DNA from: Ornithinibacillus bavariensis
Lineage (GTDB): Bacteria; Bacillota; Bacilli; Bacillales; Amphibacillaceae
Direction of reading: 5' to 3'
Assembly (NCBI RefSeq): GCF_018333235.1
Contig: NZ_BORP01000003.1
Span: 248,001-312,000 of the forward strand
DNA: 64,000 nucleotides
The notes under the pieces are model-generated. The model ran no database searches. It saw nothing but the letters and a program-made list of their open reading frames with translations, and had not been told where the DNA came from. This document shows, piece by piece, positions 47,756-56,029 of this stretch. Within the stretch, counting starts at the first letter, position 1, and each line of letters begins with the position of its first letter. The translations under genes and the position numbers were made by a program.

Positions 47756-48025
47756 TTACCAGCTTGATTTCTTTACTCCGGGAATTTGTCCATTATGGGC
47801 GTATTCACGAAAGGCAATACGAGACATTTTAAACTTTCTTAAATAGCCTCTTGATCTTCCAGTTAGTTCACAACGATGATGTAAACGTGTAGGTGATGAG
47901 TCGCGTGGCAGTTTCCTTATTGCATCATAATCACCCTTTTCTTTTAATTCCTTCCGAAGCATCGCATATTTTGTCACTATCTCTTGCCTCTTTTTTTCCT
48001 TTATAATCTTAGACTTCTTAGCCAT
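47756..48025 (-). CDS. rpsN: ribosomal protein S14, zinc-independent paralogue
   Basis: An 89-residue 30S protein. It begins [20 protein letters not shown] and ends with the S14 signature [20 protein letters not shown]. The zinc-binding CxxC pairs of the short housekeeping S14 are absent, so this is the long zinc-free type (YhzA/RpsN2). In B. subtilis this form is made under Zur control when zinc is scarce and replaces the zinc form. A Zur-box-like dyad lies 31 bp upstream here. Confidence 0.95.
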   Translation of the reverse strand: MAKKSKIIKEKKRQEIVTKYAMLRKELKEKGDYDAIRKLPRDSSPTRLHHRCELTGRSRGYLRKFKMSRIAFREYAHNGQIPGVKKSSW

Positions 48026-48055
48026 TTAATATTCCTCCTTCACTTTAGTCATTTA

Positions 48056-48075
48056 AAATGTAACCATTACACTTT
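48056..48075 (-). promoter_or_regulatory. Zur-box-like dyad before the zinc-free S14 gene
   Basis: The core TGTAACCATTACA (48059-48071) matches the CGTAATNATTACG core of Bacillus Zur boxes at most positions and is set in an AAA...TTT surround. Its place before the zinc-free S14 gene supports zinc regulation. Confidence 0.65.
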
Positions 48076-48246
48076 CTATCAAAAATTATGAAATCGCTGA
48101 AAAACTCATGATTGCTGTAAATGCATTCGCTCAACCATTAACGAAGTAGTAGTTGCAGTTTTGAGAGGCACAAAGTTCGACACTCCCGCTTTCTATCCCT
48201 CTTTTTACCAAATCAATACCCAAAATAGACTTTGATATATGTCAGA

Positions 48247-49158
48247 TTAAAATCTTTCATTCGTAATATCTGTATTTACGGCTACAGCTGCCTTGTTACC
48301 TTCTGCAGCTGCAATCATTAATGAAGATGGTGCTGATCGTGCAACCTCCCCAGCAACATAAACATTTTTCTGTGAGGTACGGTTAAAATCATCCGTTACA
48401 ACTAGTCCATTTTCTTGTAGTTGGCAACCAAGGTGCTCAGCAAATTGATTTGGTCGATAAAACGATGGTGCAATGAATCCACCCTTTCTATTGATTTCAA
48501 ATCCTGAGGTAAACACCACCTTTTGAAGGTAACCACTTTCCCCATATAAATTTTTTATTGGTTCTGTGATAACTGAGATGCCCTTCCGATCAAAATCATT
48601 CCAAATATGCTGAGATATTTTGTGACCATTGCTTGCAATTACTAAATCATTAGACCAATTACTAATTAATTTTCCCATATGATAAGCTGCATCTTCATAT
48701 TCCGCGATGACAATTAGTGGTTGATCTCTTAATTCCCATCCATCACAATATGGGCAACTAAACAAGCTCTTTCCGTAATACTTACTGATTTCTGGAACCA
48801 TAGGATATTTTTCTTGTATTCCCGTAGCTAGAATTATCCTCTCAGCGAGATACTCTCGTCCCCTAGAGGTAACGGTCTTGAACATTTGATCACTTGTTTG
48901 TTTTGTGACCTGTGTTACCGTTTCTTTGAAGAATTGAACAGATGGATACTTACCTAGCTCAGCTATTCCCAAATGCCTAAACTCTGCTGGGCTTACTCCA
49001 TCTCGCGTTAGGAATCCATGTGATTCTTGAGTAACCTGGTTTCTATTTGTTCCATTATCAAATAAAGCTACATTTCTACGTGATCTTCCAAGTATTAAAC
49101 TTGCACTTAATCCTGCAGGTCCAGCACCTAAAATTACACAATCAAATACTTTTTCCAT
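48247..49158 (-). CDS. thioredoxin-reductase-like FAD oxidoreductase
   Basis: A 303-residue flavoprotein. It has the N-terminal FAD site VILGAGPAGLSASL, the redox pair CPYC in SLFSCPYCDGWE near residue 135 and the second FAD motif YVAGEVARSAPSS. The second dinucleotide site is poor: LIVIAEYEDAAY replaces the usual GGGxxA/G, so NADPH use is uncertain. It lies next to an Rrf2-type regulator on the same strand, a pairing also known in other Firmicutes for disulfide-stress genes. Confidence 0.85.
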   Translation of the reverse strand: MEKVFDCVILGAGPAGLSASLILGRSRRNVALFDNGTNRNQVTQESHGFLTRDGVSPAEFRHLGIAELGKYPSVQFFKETVTQVTKQTSDQMFKTVTSRGREYLAERIILATGIQEKYPMVPEISKYYGKSLFSCPYCDGWELRDQPLIVIAEYEDAAYHMGKLISNWSNDLVIASNGHKISQHIWNDFDRKGISVITEPIKNLYGESGYLQKVVFTSGFEINRKGGFIAPSFYRPNQFAEHLGCQLQENGLVVTDDFNRTSQKNVYVAGEVARSAPSSLMIAAAEGNKAAVAVNTDITNERF

Positions 49159-49312
49159 TGTTAACCTCCTAATTCAAATTTAGTTACAAATATTTTGTTA
49201 GTATATTTAATTACAGATATAAACACTCTCTAATATCCGTTATTTACACAAAAAAATAACGATTGATAAAAGGGATTATTCATACAATAATACAGTCGAA
49301 AACAACCGTGTT

Positions 49313-49714
49313 TTAAAAAACGACAGTTGCTTTCTTAGCAAGATCAGAAATTTTATGCTGCCTCAACTCCTCCTCCATTTTTTCCTCTGCTGAAATCATT
49401 ACCTTTTGAATCAGGCAATCGGGATTATCGTTCAAACAACCGCCGAATAAAGATGCAGATCCTTCAATAGCATGAATGACATCAAGAAATGAAATGCTCT
49501 CCCAATCTGGTTTTAACTTATATCCACCGTTTGCGCCAGTGGAGGATTCAATCATTCCTGCTTTGACCAGCTTAGTGAGGATTTTAGACAAATACGTCGG
49601 CGAAATATCTTGCTGCTCTGCCAGTTGCTGCACGCCCACACGTTGATTCGGAGTAGCAACTGCAAGATGAAGCAGAATGTGAAGGGCATAGTTCGTTGCT
49701 TTCGAGTATTTCAT
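49313..49714 (-). CDS. Rrf2-family transcription regulator
   Basis: A regulator of 133 residues: KYSKATNYALHILLHLAVAT, then a winged helix ISPTYLSKILTKLVKAGMIE with a GANGGYKL wing. The C-terminal region has only two cysteines (GGCLNDNPDC), not the three of iron-sulfur members, so it may sense thiol oxidation, as YwnA-type proteins are thought to. It precedes the FAD oxidoreductase by 154 bp and is the likely regulator of that gene. Confidence 0.88.
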   Translation of the reverse strand: MKYSKATNYALHILLHLAVATPNQRVGVQQLAEQQDISPTYLSKILTKLVKAGMIESSTGANGGYKLKPDWESISFLDVIHAIEGSASLFGGCLNDNPDCLIQKVMISAEEKMEEELRQHKISDLAKKATVVF

Positions 49715-49898
49715 TTCATTACGCCTCCTTTAAAGACCTTTAATGTCTATAATATGACTCATAATAACTATTGTCAAACTCTTAAAATTGTAAAATTACA
49801 ATGTAGATTCTTTATTCAACCCCATTATTCTTCTATAAACGAAACAGCCGTATCTATTCTCAACGAAACTGCAATATAGCTTTACTAAGCCTAATAAA

Positions 49899-49934
49899 AA
49901 GAGCGCATTACCTTGTTTTAGGTTAGCGCCTCTT
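49899..49934. terminator. bidirectional terminator-like hairpin
   Basis: AAGAGCGCATTACCT and AGGTTAGCGCCTCTT form a 15-bp stem with mismatches. It lies between the Rrf2 gene and the flavin reductase gene. Confidence 0.6.
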
Positions 49935-50012
49935 AACTGAACGGACTCTAAGATAGAGCATTACTTAACCCCTTGATATAGTTCATACCAATCATGATAC
50001 CAAGAAAATATT

Positions 50013-50732
50013 TTATAACGTTTCAACAATTGATAAAAAATCAGGCAGTGCTTTTTCATGCTTATCAAGCATAATCTGTTCTGGCTTAATGCCCTGTTCA
50101 TACAGTACTTCAATGTTCTGAACTAGGAACTCGTCGCTACCGACAATATAGAAGAGTCCATCCTTATCTGTAGCAAGATTTTTCACTTCTTCATAGTAGT
50201 CTTTACGGTTATCAACGAACTGTGATGTGAAATTCTTGTCAGGTGCTGATTTAAAAATATTTGTAAATAAGAAGTCTTTTGATGAATCGATATTTAAGGA
50301 ATGAATTTGATTGACGTTGTCAGCACGTTCGAAATAATCAAGTACAAGTGGACGGAAAGTTGCCAGGCCGACACCTGATGATAACAAGTAAACATTTTTG
50401 TTTTCTCTTTTAAGCGGGACATTCGAATGCGTTTTAAATATCGCAACTTCATTGCCGACCTCAAGATTTCTTAAAATCGCCTTAAATTCAGAGCAGTTCT
50501 CTCTGATGCGTGTTGTGATACCGATTAAATTTTCGTGCGGCAAAGTAGATATCGACATATGGCGAATCAAACTGCGGTTTGGTTTATCTCCCGCATTGAA
50601 ACCTTCTAGTGCAAAGTGGGTGTGGGAACCTTCTTCCCATATAAAGTCTTCCGGACAGTCGAGCAGGTATGTTTTAACTTCAGCCGTTTCTTCAATAATC
50701 CTATTTATTTTAGTCCAGTATATTTGCATCAT
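50013..50732 (-). CDS. ferredoxin-NADP reductase-like flavoprotein, Fur-controlled
   Basis: A 239-residue protein with the two-domain FNR fold. A flavin-binding barrel carries the R-x-x-S motif as HMSIST after NRSLI, and a nucleotide domain carries YLLSSGVGLATFRPL and FYIVGSDEFLVQ. There is no iron-sulfur domain. A good Fur box lies upstream, so it is expected to be made under iron shortage. An iron-chelate or siderophore reductase role is likely but inferred. No siderophore genes are adjacent. Confidence 0.82.
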   Translation of the reverse strand: MMQIYWTKINRIIEETAEVKTYLLDCPEDFIWEEGSHTHFALEGFNAGDKPNRSLIRHMSISTLPHENLIGITTRIRENCSEFKAILRNLEVGNEVAIFKTHSNVPLKRENKNVYLLSSGVGLATFRPLVLDYFERADNVNQIHSLNIDSSKDFLFTNIFKSAPDKNFTSQFVDNRKDYYEEVKNLATDKDGLFYIVGSDEFLVQNIEVLYEQGIKPEQIMLDKHEKALPDFLSIVETL

Positions 50733-50783
50733 ATATTCTCCTTACTCAATTATATGTATCGTTACTATTTACTATACAATAAG

Positions 50784-50798
50784 TGATAACGATTCTCA
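50784..50798 (-). promoter_or_regulatory. Fur box
   Basis: TGATAACGATTCTCA matches the Bacillus Fur 7-1-7 consensus TGATAATNATTATCA at all but two fixed positions. It lies 52 bp before the start of the flavin reductase gene, where it would cover the promoter. Confidence 0.82.
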
Positions 50799-50845
50799 AT
50801 TAAATAAGGTAATTATTTCGGGCTCGTAATCTTTACCATCAAAAT

Positions 50846-50880
50846 AAAAATGGTGCAATACCATAGAGAGCACCATTTTT
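50846..50880. terminator. terminator of the peptide-export/immunity operon
   Basis: AAAAATGGTGC (50846-50856) and GCACCATTTTT (50870-50880) form a perfect 11-bp stem with A and T tails, so it works both ways. On the minus strand it ends the operon whose last gene stops at 50912. Confidence 0.9.
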
Positions 50881-50911
50881 TTTGATCTTGCCTACTATTT
50901 TTTAACGTTGA

Positions 50912-53900
50912 TCATTCTTCCAACACTTTCTCAGTACGGTCACCTTCAAACCATACTAATAGCCCAAACCCGAAACCTGTACTTCTTAATAAGAGCCCAT
51001 AATCTTCCACATCTTCAGGTACAGAAAAGTCTAATATTGCTCGCATCTTCCCGTATAGCAATTTTTCATCCTCCCAGTCCTCAACTTCAAGAATCGTTAC
51101 ATTAATGGGGTAATAGCGTTCCTCATCAACTAGAATTAAGAACTCTTTATCTGGTCTCATCCTATATCCCATATCGTCTAGGTTTTCAAAATAGAATTCT
51201 ATTGAAATATTCTTCATTCCTTCTTCTGGTTGTGGTTGTTCGCTTTTGATTTCTTTTGCGTAATAAGAAAGTATCGAATTTCCCGTATCCTTTATATCTT
51301 CACCTTCATCTAATACCTTATAGTACTTTTCATCTACAATATCATCTCTGCCCCAGCTGGAATCATTTCCCAAAAGTTCTTCCGATTCCTCTGGAATTTC
51401 ATGATCTACAGATGTCTCTACACCAATCTCCCCCTCAGTTGGGCTAAATTCCTGCTCTTTGCCAACTTCTGGATTGGTATATTCGATATTTGGAGCTACC
51501 TTTATCATCGTAAATAAAAATGTTCCAACTAATGCGATGGCTGTAAAAATAACGATAAGCTTCATCCGCTTTTCGGTTACCTTTCGATTAGAATAGATTC
51601 CACCCATCCCTTGATTCGGTACAATCTGGACTGCACGTTCTGCCGGGAATACGGTTCCAAGTAAACCAATAATGACAGGAATTAATCCCGTAGCTAAGAG
51701 GAAGCCTATTTCTTCTGCAGGAAAAGAACCATATAATCCCCATATCATAAGGAATGCGATAGTAAGACCAATCACCGCTGCAAACAGGCCACTGAAGAGT
51801 CCCTCTGCTAAAATTAGCCTACGAATACTCCACCTTCTCCAGCCGATTGCTTGAAGTAACGAGATTTCTTCTTTTCGCTCTGATACATTTTGCCAGGTAA
51901 TTTCTGCTGTTGTTAGTATCGCTATAATTAAGGATACAATAATAGCTACGTAATGTGCTGGCCCAACCTCTAGTGCTACGTACTCTCCTAGCAACGACGT
52001 GTACATAATTCCTCTTAAACGGAAGGTAATATAGAGGAAAATAGCTAGGAGAGCAGTTGGCAATGCAATTGAAATTACTGATAAAATGCTCCTCTTCCAT
52101 TTCCCAATAAAGTGGTTAAAGGCCATGCGATTGATCCCTTTAGCCTTAAACAACCGTTTACTGCCACCCGTTATTTCCCCTGTTCGCATTGCTTCATAAG
52201 GAGAAATATTTTGTGTTAATAGCATTGGAATAATCGATCCAAGCATATATACGATGAGTCCAAATAATCCAGTCCATACAAATCGAGTTAAGGAAATAGT
52301 TCCGTCACTCGACACATAAACAAATGCCAACATCATCCAAGAAATTAATGCGACAAATAACCCAATTATGCTAGATTCCAAGAATAACAACCGACTTAAC
52401 TGACTTGGCCGCCAACCTACAGAAAGAAGGACAGCAAATTCCTTTCTTCTCGCTAATAAGCTCACTATTCCTGAAGCCCATACATATACGACTGCAACAG
52501 CAATAACACTCGCCACAACTCCAGAAAAACTAACCTTGGTCTCTCGAAATATAGAAATAGAAGACCCAATATTTACCCAAGGTTGTTGAATCCAACCAAG
52601 GTCTTTTTCACCATTTAAGCCTGGCACATAGGTTAATGCCAGTTGCGGAGAAGAACCTAGCGTAATGTCGGTAATTAGTCCAGTTCTATTCTCAATTTCA
52701 GCAGCTATTTGTTCCAATAATGTTTGACTTTCATCACTCATATCAGTAACTCCAGCTACTTTAATCCGAATTGCTGAAATTGGTTCATCACCTAATAACA
52801 TCTCTGCTGCTTCAATAGTAGTTAACATGCCAGGAGGATCTGTTAAGAAGCTATAGGGATCACCTGTAGGCTTTAATTGTTTTGGTGGATTGATTGGATT
52901 ACCCTCTTTATCCATCACAAACTCTGCTGAAGCAGGACGATACGTTTCCATCGGCAATTCAGTAGTAGGATCTTTTGAGATTTTTAGATTACTTGGATCA
53001 TAAAATCCTATCCAATTCGGCTTAATACGAGGAAGATCCACAAACTCCTCCGCCATTAATACAGGCTCTCGAAAGGATTCCTTATTTCGATATATTCCTA
53101 TTGTATCCTCTCCATTTTGAACAGGGACTGCTTGATAGGAATATGGCCATCTTTCCGCGTAAGGGCTTGAAATTTCGCGATATTCCAATGGACTTGGTCT
53201 AAATACAATACCTGTCACATTTTCATCAATTGGTGACCGTAATTGACCTTCTCCTACAGATTCCTTTTCTTCTAAATCTATTACCTCACCTGTATTCCAA
53301 TCCACCCCTGTCATCCGGCTAACAAAGGTTTGGAAGGTTTCCTCTCCAGTCACAGAGAACGTATCAATTACTTCACCTTCTACAGTATCTAAATAACTAT
53401 CTCCCCCTTTTTCTTTTACCTCTTCCATTATGTCATTCGCATTGTCTAAGTTAATGGAAATATGAAGACGCTCATATGTAATGTTTTCTATTTTTTCCAC
53501 AAACGAGTTTTGATTAACAATGATAGGAAATTCGCGGAGACCACTAGCCTCATTGAAATAATAGGAATCACTATCATCAAAATACCTACTCGTTCCTAAA
53601 TCCATAATTGCTTCATCCAGCCCAACTAATTTCGCTTCTTGTTCTGGATCTATTCCAGCCAAGAGAGATTCTCCACCTACAATATATTCAGTAAATGGTG
53701 CACCAACACCATATTCTCCCCCTTTATTGATAATGTCCCAAACCTGGTTAGGGAAGTAGTAATTGCTAGATGCAACTTCTTCACCTATTCCATTATTTAT
53801 AGTTTTCGTAGTCTTTCTTCTATATAGACCTTCTTCAGGTAATTCAACCTGTCCAAAATTCACTTGATAATCCGCATACCCAATCATCGCAATCGGTGCA

Positions 53901-54211
53901 GCGACTTCTACACCAGGTATATCCTTTATTGCTTCATATTGTTCAACACTAATTCCCCCACTTAAGCCACTCAAGTAGTTTGGTTCTAATAATCTTTTCT
54001 CTTCTGTAACACTTCTAGTACCTTCTGGTCGAACCACAATATCATACGAAGCTGACCACCTTTGTTGCAAGGTGTCTACAACGGTACCTTTATTTGCTTC
54101 GGACAGCCCAATTAAATAAGTCAAACCCGCGCTAACAATAAAAGCACCGATAATTAAGAGAATAAACCGTTCCTTCCGCCTCCACCAATTCTGCCATATA
54201 AAGCGAATCAT
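50912..54211 (-). CDS. giant FtsX/MacB-type ABC permease
   Basis: A membrane protein of 1099 residues. An N-terminal helix (about 15-35) is followed by a very large extracellular region (about 40-580). A first FtsX block of three helices (about 590-690) comes next, then a second block (about 770-900) with the sequence AIGWRRWSIRRLILAEGLFS, and finally an acidic extracellular tail after a last helix near 930. MacB/BceB-like permeases with big outer domains export or remove peptides from the membrane. It overlaps its ATPase gene by 4 bp and is the last gene of the 57831-50912 operon. I infer an immunity or release role toward the nearby six-cysteine peptide. Confidence 0.88.
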   Translation of the reverse strand: MIRFIWQNWWRRKERFILLIIGAFIVSAGLTYLIGLSEANKGTVVDTLQQRWSASYDIVVRPEGTRSVTEEKRLLEPNYLSGLSGGISVEQYEAIKDIPGVEVAAPIAMIGYADYQVNFGQVELPEEGLYRRKTTKTINNGIGEEVASSNYYFPNQVWDIINKGGEYGVGAPFTEYIVGGESLLAGIDPEQEAKLVGLDEAIMDLGTSRYFDDSDSYYFNEASGLREFPIIVNQNSFVEKIENITYERLHISINLDNANDIMEEVKEKGGDSYLDTVEGEVIDTFSVTGEETFQTFVSRMTGVDWNTGEVIDLEEKESVGEGQLRSPIDENVTGIVFRPSPLEYREISSPYAERWPYSYQAVPVQNGEDTIGIYRNKESFREPVLMAEEFVDLPRIKPNWIGFYDPSNLKISKDPTTELPMETYRPASAEFVMDKEGNPINPPKQLKPTGDPYSFLTDPPGMLTTIEAAEMLLGDEPISAIRIKVAGVTDMSDESQTLLEQIAAEIENRTGLITDITLGSSPQLALTYVPGLNGEKDLGWIQQPWVNIGSSISIFRETKVSFSGVVASVIAVAVVYVWASGIVSLLARRKEFAVLLSVGWRPSQLSRLLFLESSIIGLFVALISWMMLAFVYVSSDGTISLTRFVWTGLFGLIVYMLGSIIPMLLTQNISPYEAMRTGEITGGSKRLFKAKGINRMAFNHFIGKWKRSILSVISIALPTALLAIFLYITFRLRGIMYTSLLGEYVALEVGPAHYVAIIVSLIIAILTTAEITWQNVSERKEEISLLQAIGWRRWSIRRLILAEGLFSGLFAAVIGLTIAFLMIWGLYGSFPAEEIGFLLATGLIPVIIGLLGTVFPAERAVQIVPNQGMGGIYSNRKVTEKRMKLIVIFTAIALVGTFLFTMIKVAPNIEYTNPEVGKEQEFSPTEGEIGVETSVDHEIPEESEELLGNDSSWGRDDIVDEKYYKVLDEGEDIKDTGNSILSYYAKEIKSEQPQPEEGMKNISIEFYFENLDDMGYRMRPDKEFLILVDEERYYPINVTILEVEDWEDEKLLYGKMRAILDFSVPEDVEDYGLLLRSTGFGFGLLVWFEGDRTEKVLEE

Positions 54212-54906
54212 ATAGAGATACCTACTTTATCGGAAAGCACTACCCCATCCTTCATAGTAATGATACGATTTGCTTTGGCGGCTAAAGCTGGGTCATGAGT
54301 CACAAATAAAACACCACACTCTTCTTGTTCATTTAATTCTTTTAATAATTCATAAATCCGCTCTCCTGTTTCCGTATCTAGATTACCAGTAGGCTCATCT
54401 GCAAGTAACCAGCTCGGTTTATGTATGATTGCACGGGCAATGGCAACTCGTTGTTGTTGTCCTCCTGATAATTGGGATGGAAGTGAATTCATTTTATCCT
54501 GAAGCCCGACTTGTTTTAGGACTTCTTTTGCACGTTCTAATTTATTGTATGGGACTTTTCTTGAAAACAATGGGGTAAGGACATTTTCTAAGGCAGTTAA
54601 AGTAGGCAGTAGATGAAATTGTTGAAAGATGAATCCTATTTCTTGGAAGCGAAAGTCTGCTAATTTACCTTTACTTTTCTTTAAGATTTCTTCAGCATCG
54701 TAAGTGATTACACCCTCACTTGGACTATCTAGAGTACCAATAAGACTTAACAAGGTAGATTTGCCAGAACCTGATGGACCGATAATAGCGGTGAATTCTC
54801 CTTTTTGAAATCTCAAATTGACATTTTTTAACGCTATCGTTTTTGTTCCATCTCCTTTATAGTATCTCTTGAGATTCGTACATTCTATACGGCTGATCAC
54901 TATCAT
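54208..54906 (-). CDS. MacB/LolD-type ABC ATPase
   Basis: A complete ABC ATPase of 232 residues: Walker [11 protein letters not shown]-loop [10 protein letters not shown], signature [15 protein letters not shown], Walker [11 protein letters not shown] and H-loop FVTHD. It is of the LolD/MacB/BceA class that drives FtsX permeases. It overlaps the permease gene and follows the thioredoxin-fold gene by 8 bp in the same operon. Confidence 0.93.
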   Translation of the reverse strand: MIVISRIECTNLKRYYKGDGTKTIALKNVNLRFQKGEFTAIIGPSGSGKSTLLSLIGTLDSPSEGVITYDAEEILKKSKGKLADFRFQEIGFIFQQFHLLPTLTALENVLTPLFSRKVPYNKLERAKEVLKQVGLQDKMNSLPSQLSGGQQQRVAIARAIIHKPSWLLADEPTGNLDTETGERIYELLKELNEQEECGVLFVTHDPALAAKANRIITMKDGVVLSDKVGISI

Positions 54907-54914
54907 ATTCCCCC

Positions 54915-55472
54915 TTAAACCGGCATTGAACTTCTCACGTTTTTCTCGTTTAATAGCATATTATTAAGAACATTAATATTCTTAATATAATTACTTAATA
55001 TAATAGTACTACTTTCATCAATAAGTACACCGTGAGGTACATTTCTTATAAAATATAAAGAAGTAATCTGATTAGACCTTATATAAATAATGCTATCATC
55101 GAGTTGTTTAGTAATATGATCATCGTTTGATACATTGTCACTATTAATTAGCAAAAAATTAATATCATAATCTGAAGAAATACTATTTATATCTGCCAAC
55201 AAAGATTTACAAGTTGGACAATTAGTATTTATAAAAAGAATAAGGGTTCTCTTCTTACTAAACATCTCTTTTGAAATGACTTTCTCCCCAGTCTCACTAA
55301 ATGTTCTAAATGAAGGTGCTTTTTCTCCTATATCTAACGAGTCTAGTTGGATCCCTTTTATGCTTTGTATTTGCTTCAAAAAGTTACTATTATACTTTAA
55401 AAAAAAATACAAAATCCCTAATTCTGCAGTTAATAATAATAATACTATGACTAATACAAAATCATTCCACAT
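54915..55472 (-). CDS. membrane-anchored thioredoxin-fold protein (MauD/TlpA-like)
   Basis: A 185-residue protein with one N-terminal membrane helix (about 5-25) and an extracellular thioredoxin/redoxin domain. The opening IGEKAPSFRTFSETGEKV is typical, and the redox pair is Cys85-Pro-Thr-Cys88 in INTNCPTCKS. It overlaps the MauE-like gene by 1 bp. MauD and MauE work together in making the disulfides of methylamine dehydrogenase, and this pair probably oxidises or shuffles disulfides of the six-cysteine peptide. A paralogue is encoded across the divergent promoter at 57945. Confidence 0.85.
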   Translation of the reverse strand: MWNDFVLVIVLLLLTAELGILYFFLKYNSNFLKQIQSIKGIQLDSLDIGEKAPSFRTFSETGEKVISKEMFSKKRTLILFINTNCPTCKSLLADINSISSDYDINFLLINSDNVSNDDHITKQLDDSIIYIRSNQITSLYFIRNVPHGVLIDESSTIILSNYIKNINVLNNMLLNEKNVRSSMPV

Positions 55473-56029
55473 TATTTACTAACCCCCAAATGAAATACTC
55501 TTAATATTTTATCTAATACTTTCTTGCCAGCAATAAATTCTTTAATAATAGCCCAAATCATGATCAGACATATTGAAACAAATACTGTAAATGATGCCTC
55601 ATAAAAAGTTAATTGGGTAATTGTATATTCACTATTTATAAAAACCAACAAATATACTAAGATTAAAAAAGCGTTTCTTATGACGAGCCAAAAATTCAAA
55701 TTGCTACTTTCAAGAATACTACCACAGCCGCAAGAAATATTTACATTCCCTCTAAATAGATTAATCACTATTGCTACAGTATAAACAATTATTAACAACA
55801 GAAATACAAGTAAATTATAATAGTTTGCTCTCATTAATAGTAAAGAAATGCAAATAAAGTATTCAGCTACTATCATTAATACTGTAAGAGGTTTTATCAA
55901 GGAATCTTTAACTATTCTATAATTCTTAATTGTATCGATATGAGTATTCCAGTGTATAATCTTATCCGTTGCTGTTAATAAAAATATCATTACAATTATT
56001 ATGGATAAAATATTAGTAAGATAAATCAT
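55472..56029 (-). CDS. MauE/DoxX-like redox membrane protein
   Basis: A 185-residue integral membrane protein with four to five helices. The first part reads FLLTATDKIIHWNTHIDTIK, the MauE/DoxX signature region with a conserved K-x-x-H pattern. An outer loop holds a Cys pair, Cys100-Gly-Cys102 (ISCGCGS). In MauE-type proteins such a pair links the thioredoxin partner to the membrane electron carriers. It overlaps the genes on both sides, by 1 and 4 bp, so its role is tied to the exporter and the thioredoxin protein. Confidence 0.82.
   Translation of the reverse strand: MIYLTNILSIIIVMIFLLTATDKIIHWNTHIDTIKNYRIVKDSLIKPLTVLMIVAEYFICISLLLMRANYYNLLVFLLLIIVYTVAIVINLFRGNVNISCGCGSILESSNLNFWLVIRNAFLILVYLLVFINSEYTITQLTFYEASFTVFVSICLIMIWAIIKEFIAGKKVLDKILRVFHLGVSK

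Noticed and set aside
50398-50829. 143-codon frame opposite the flavin reductase
   Set aside because: It runs through the Fur box and promoter and is antisense to a conserved gene.
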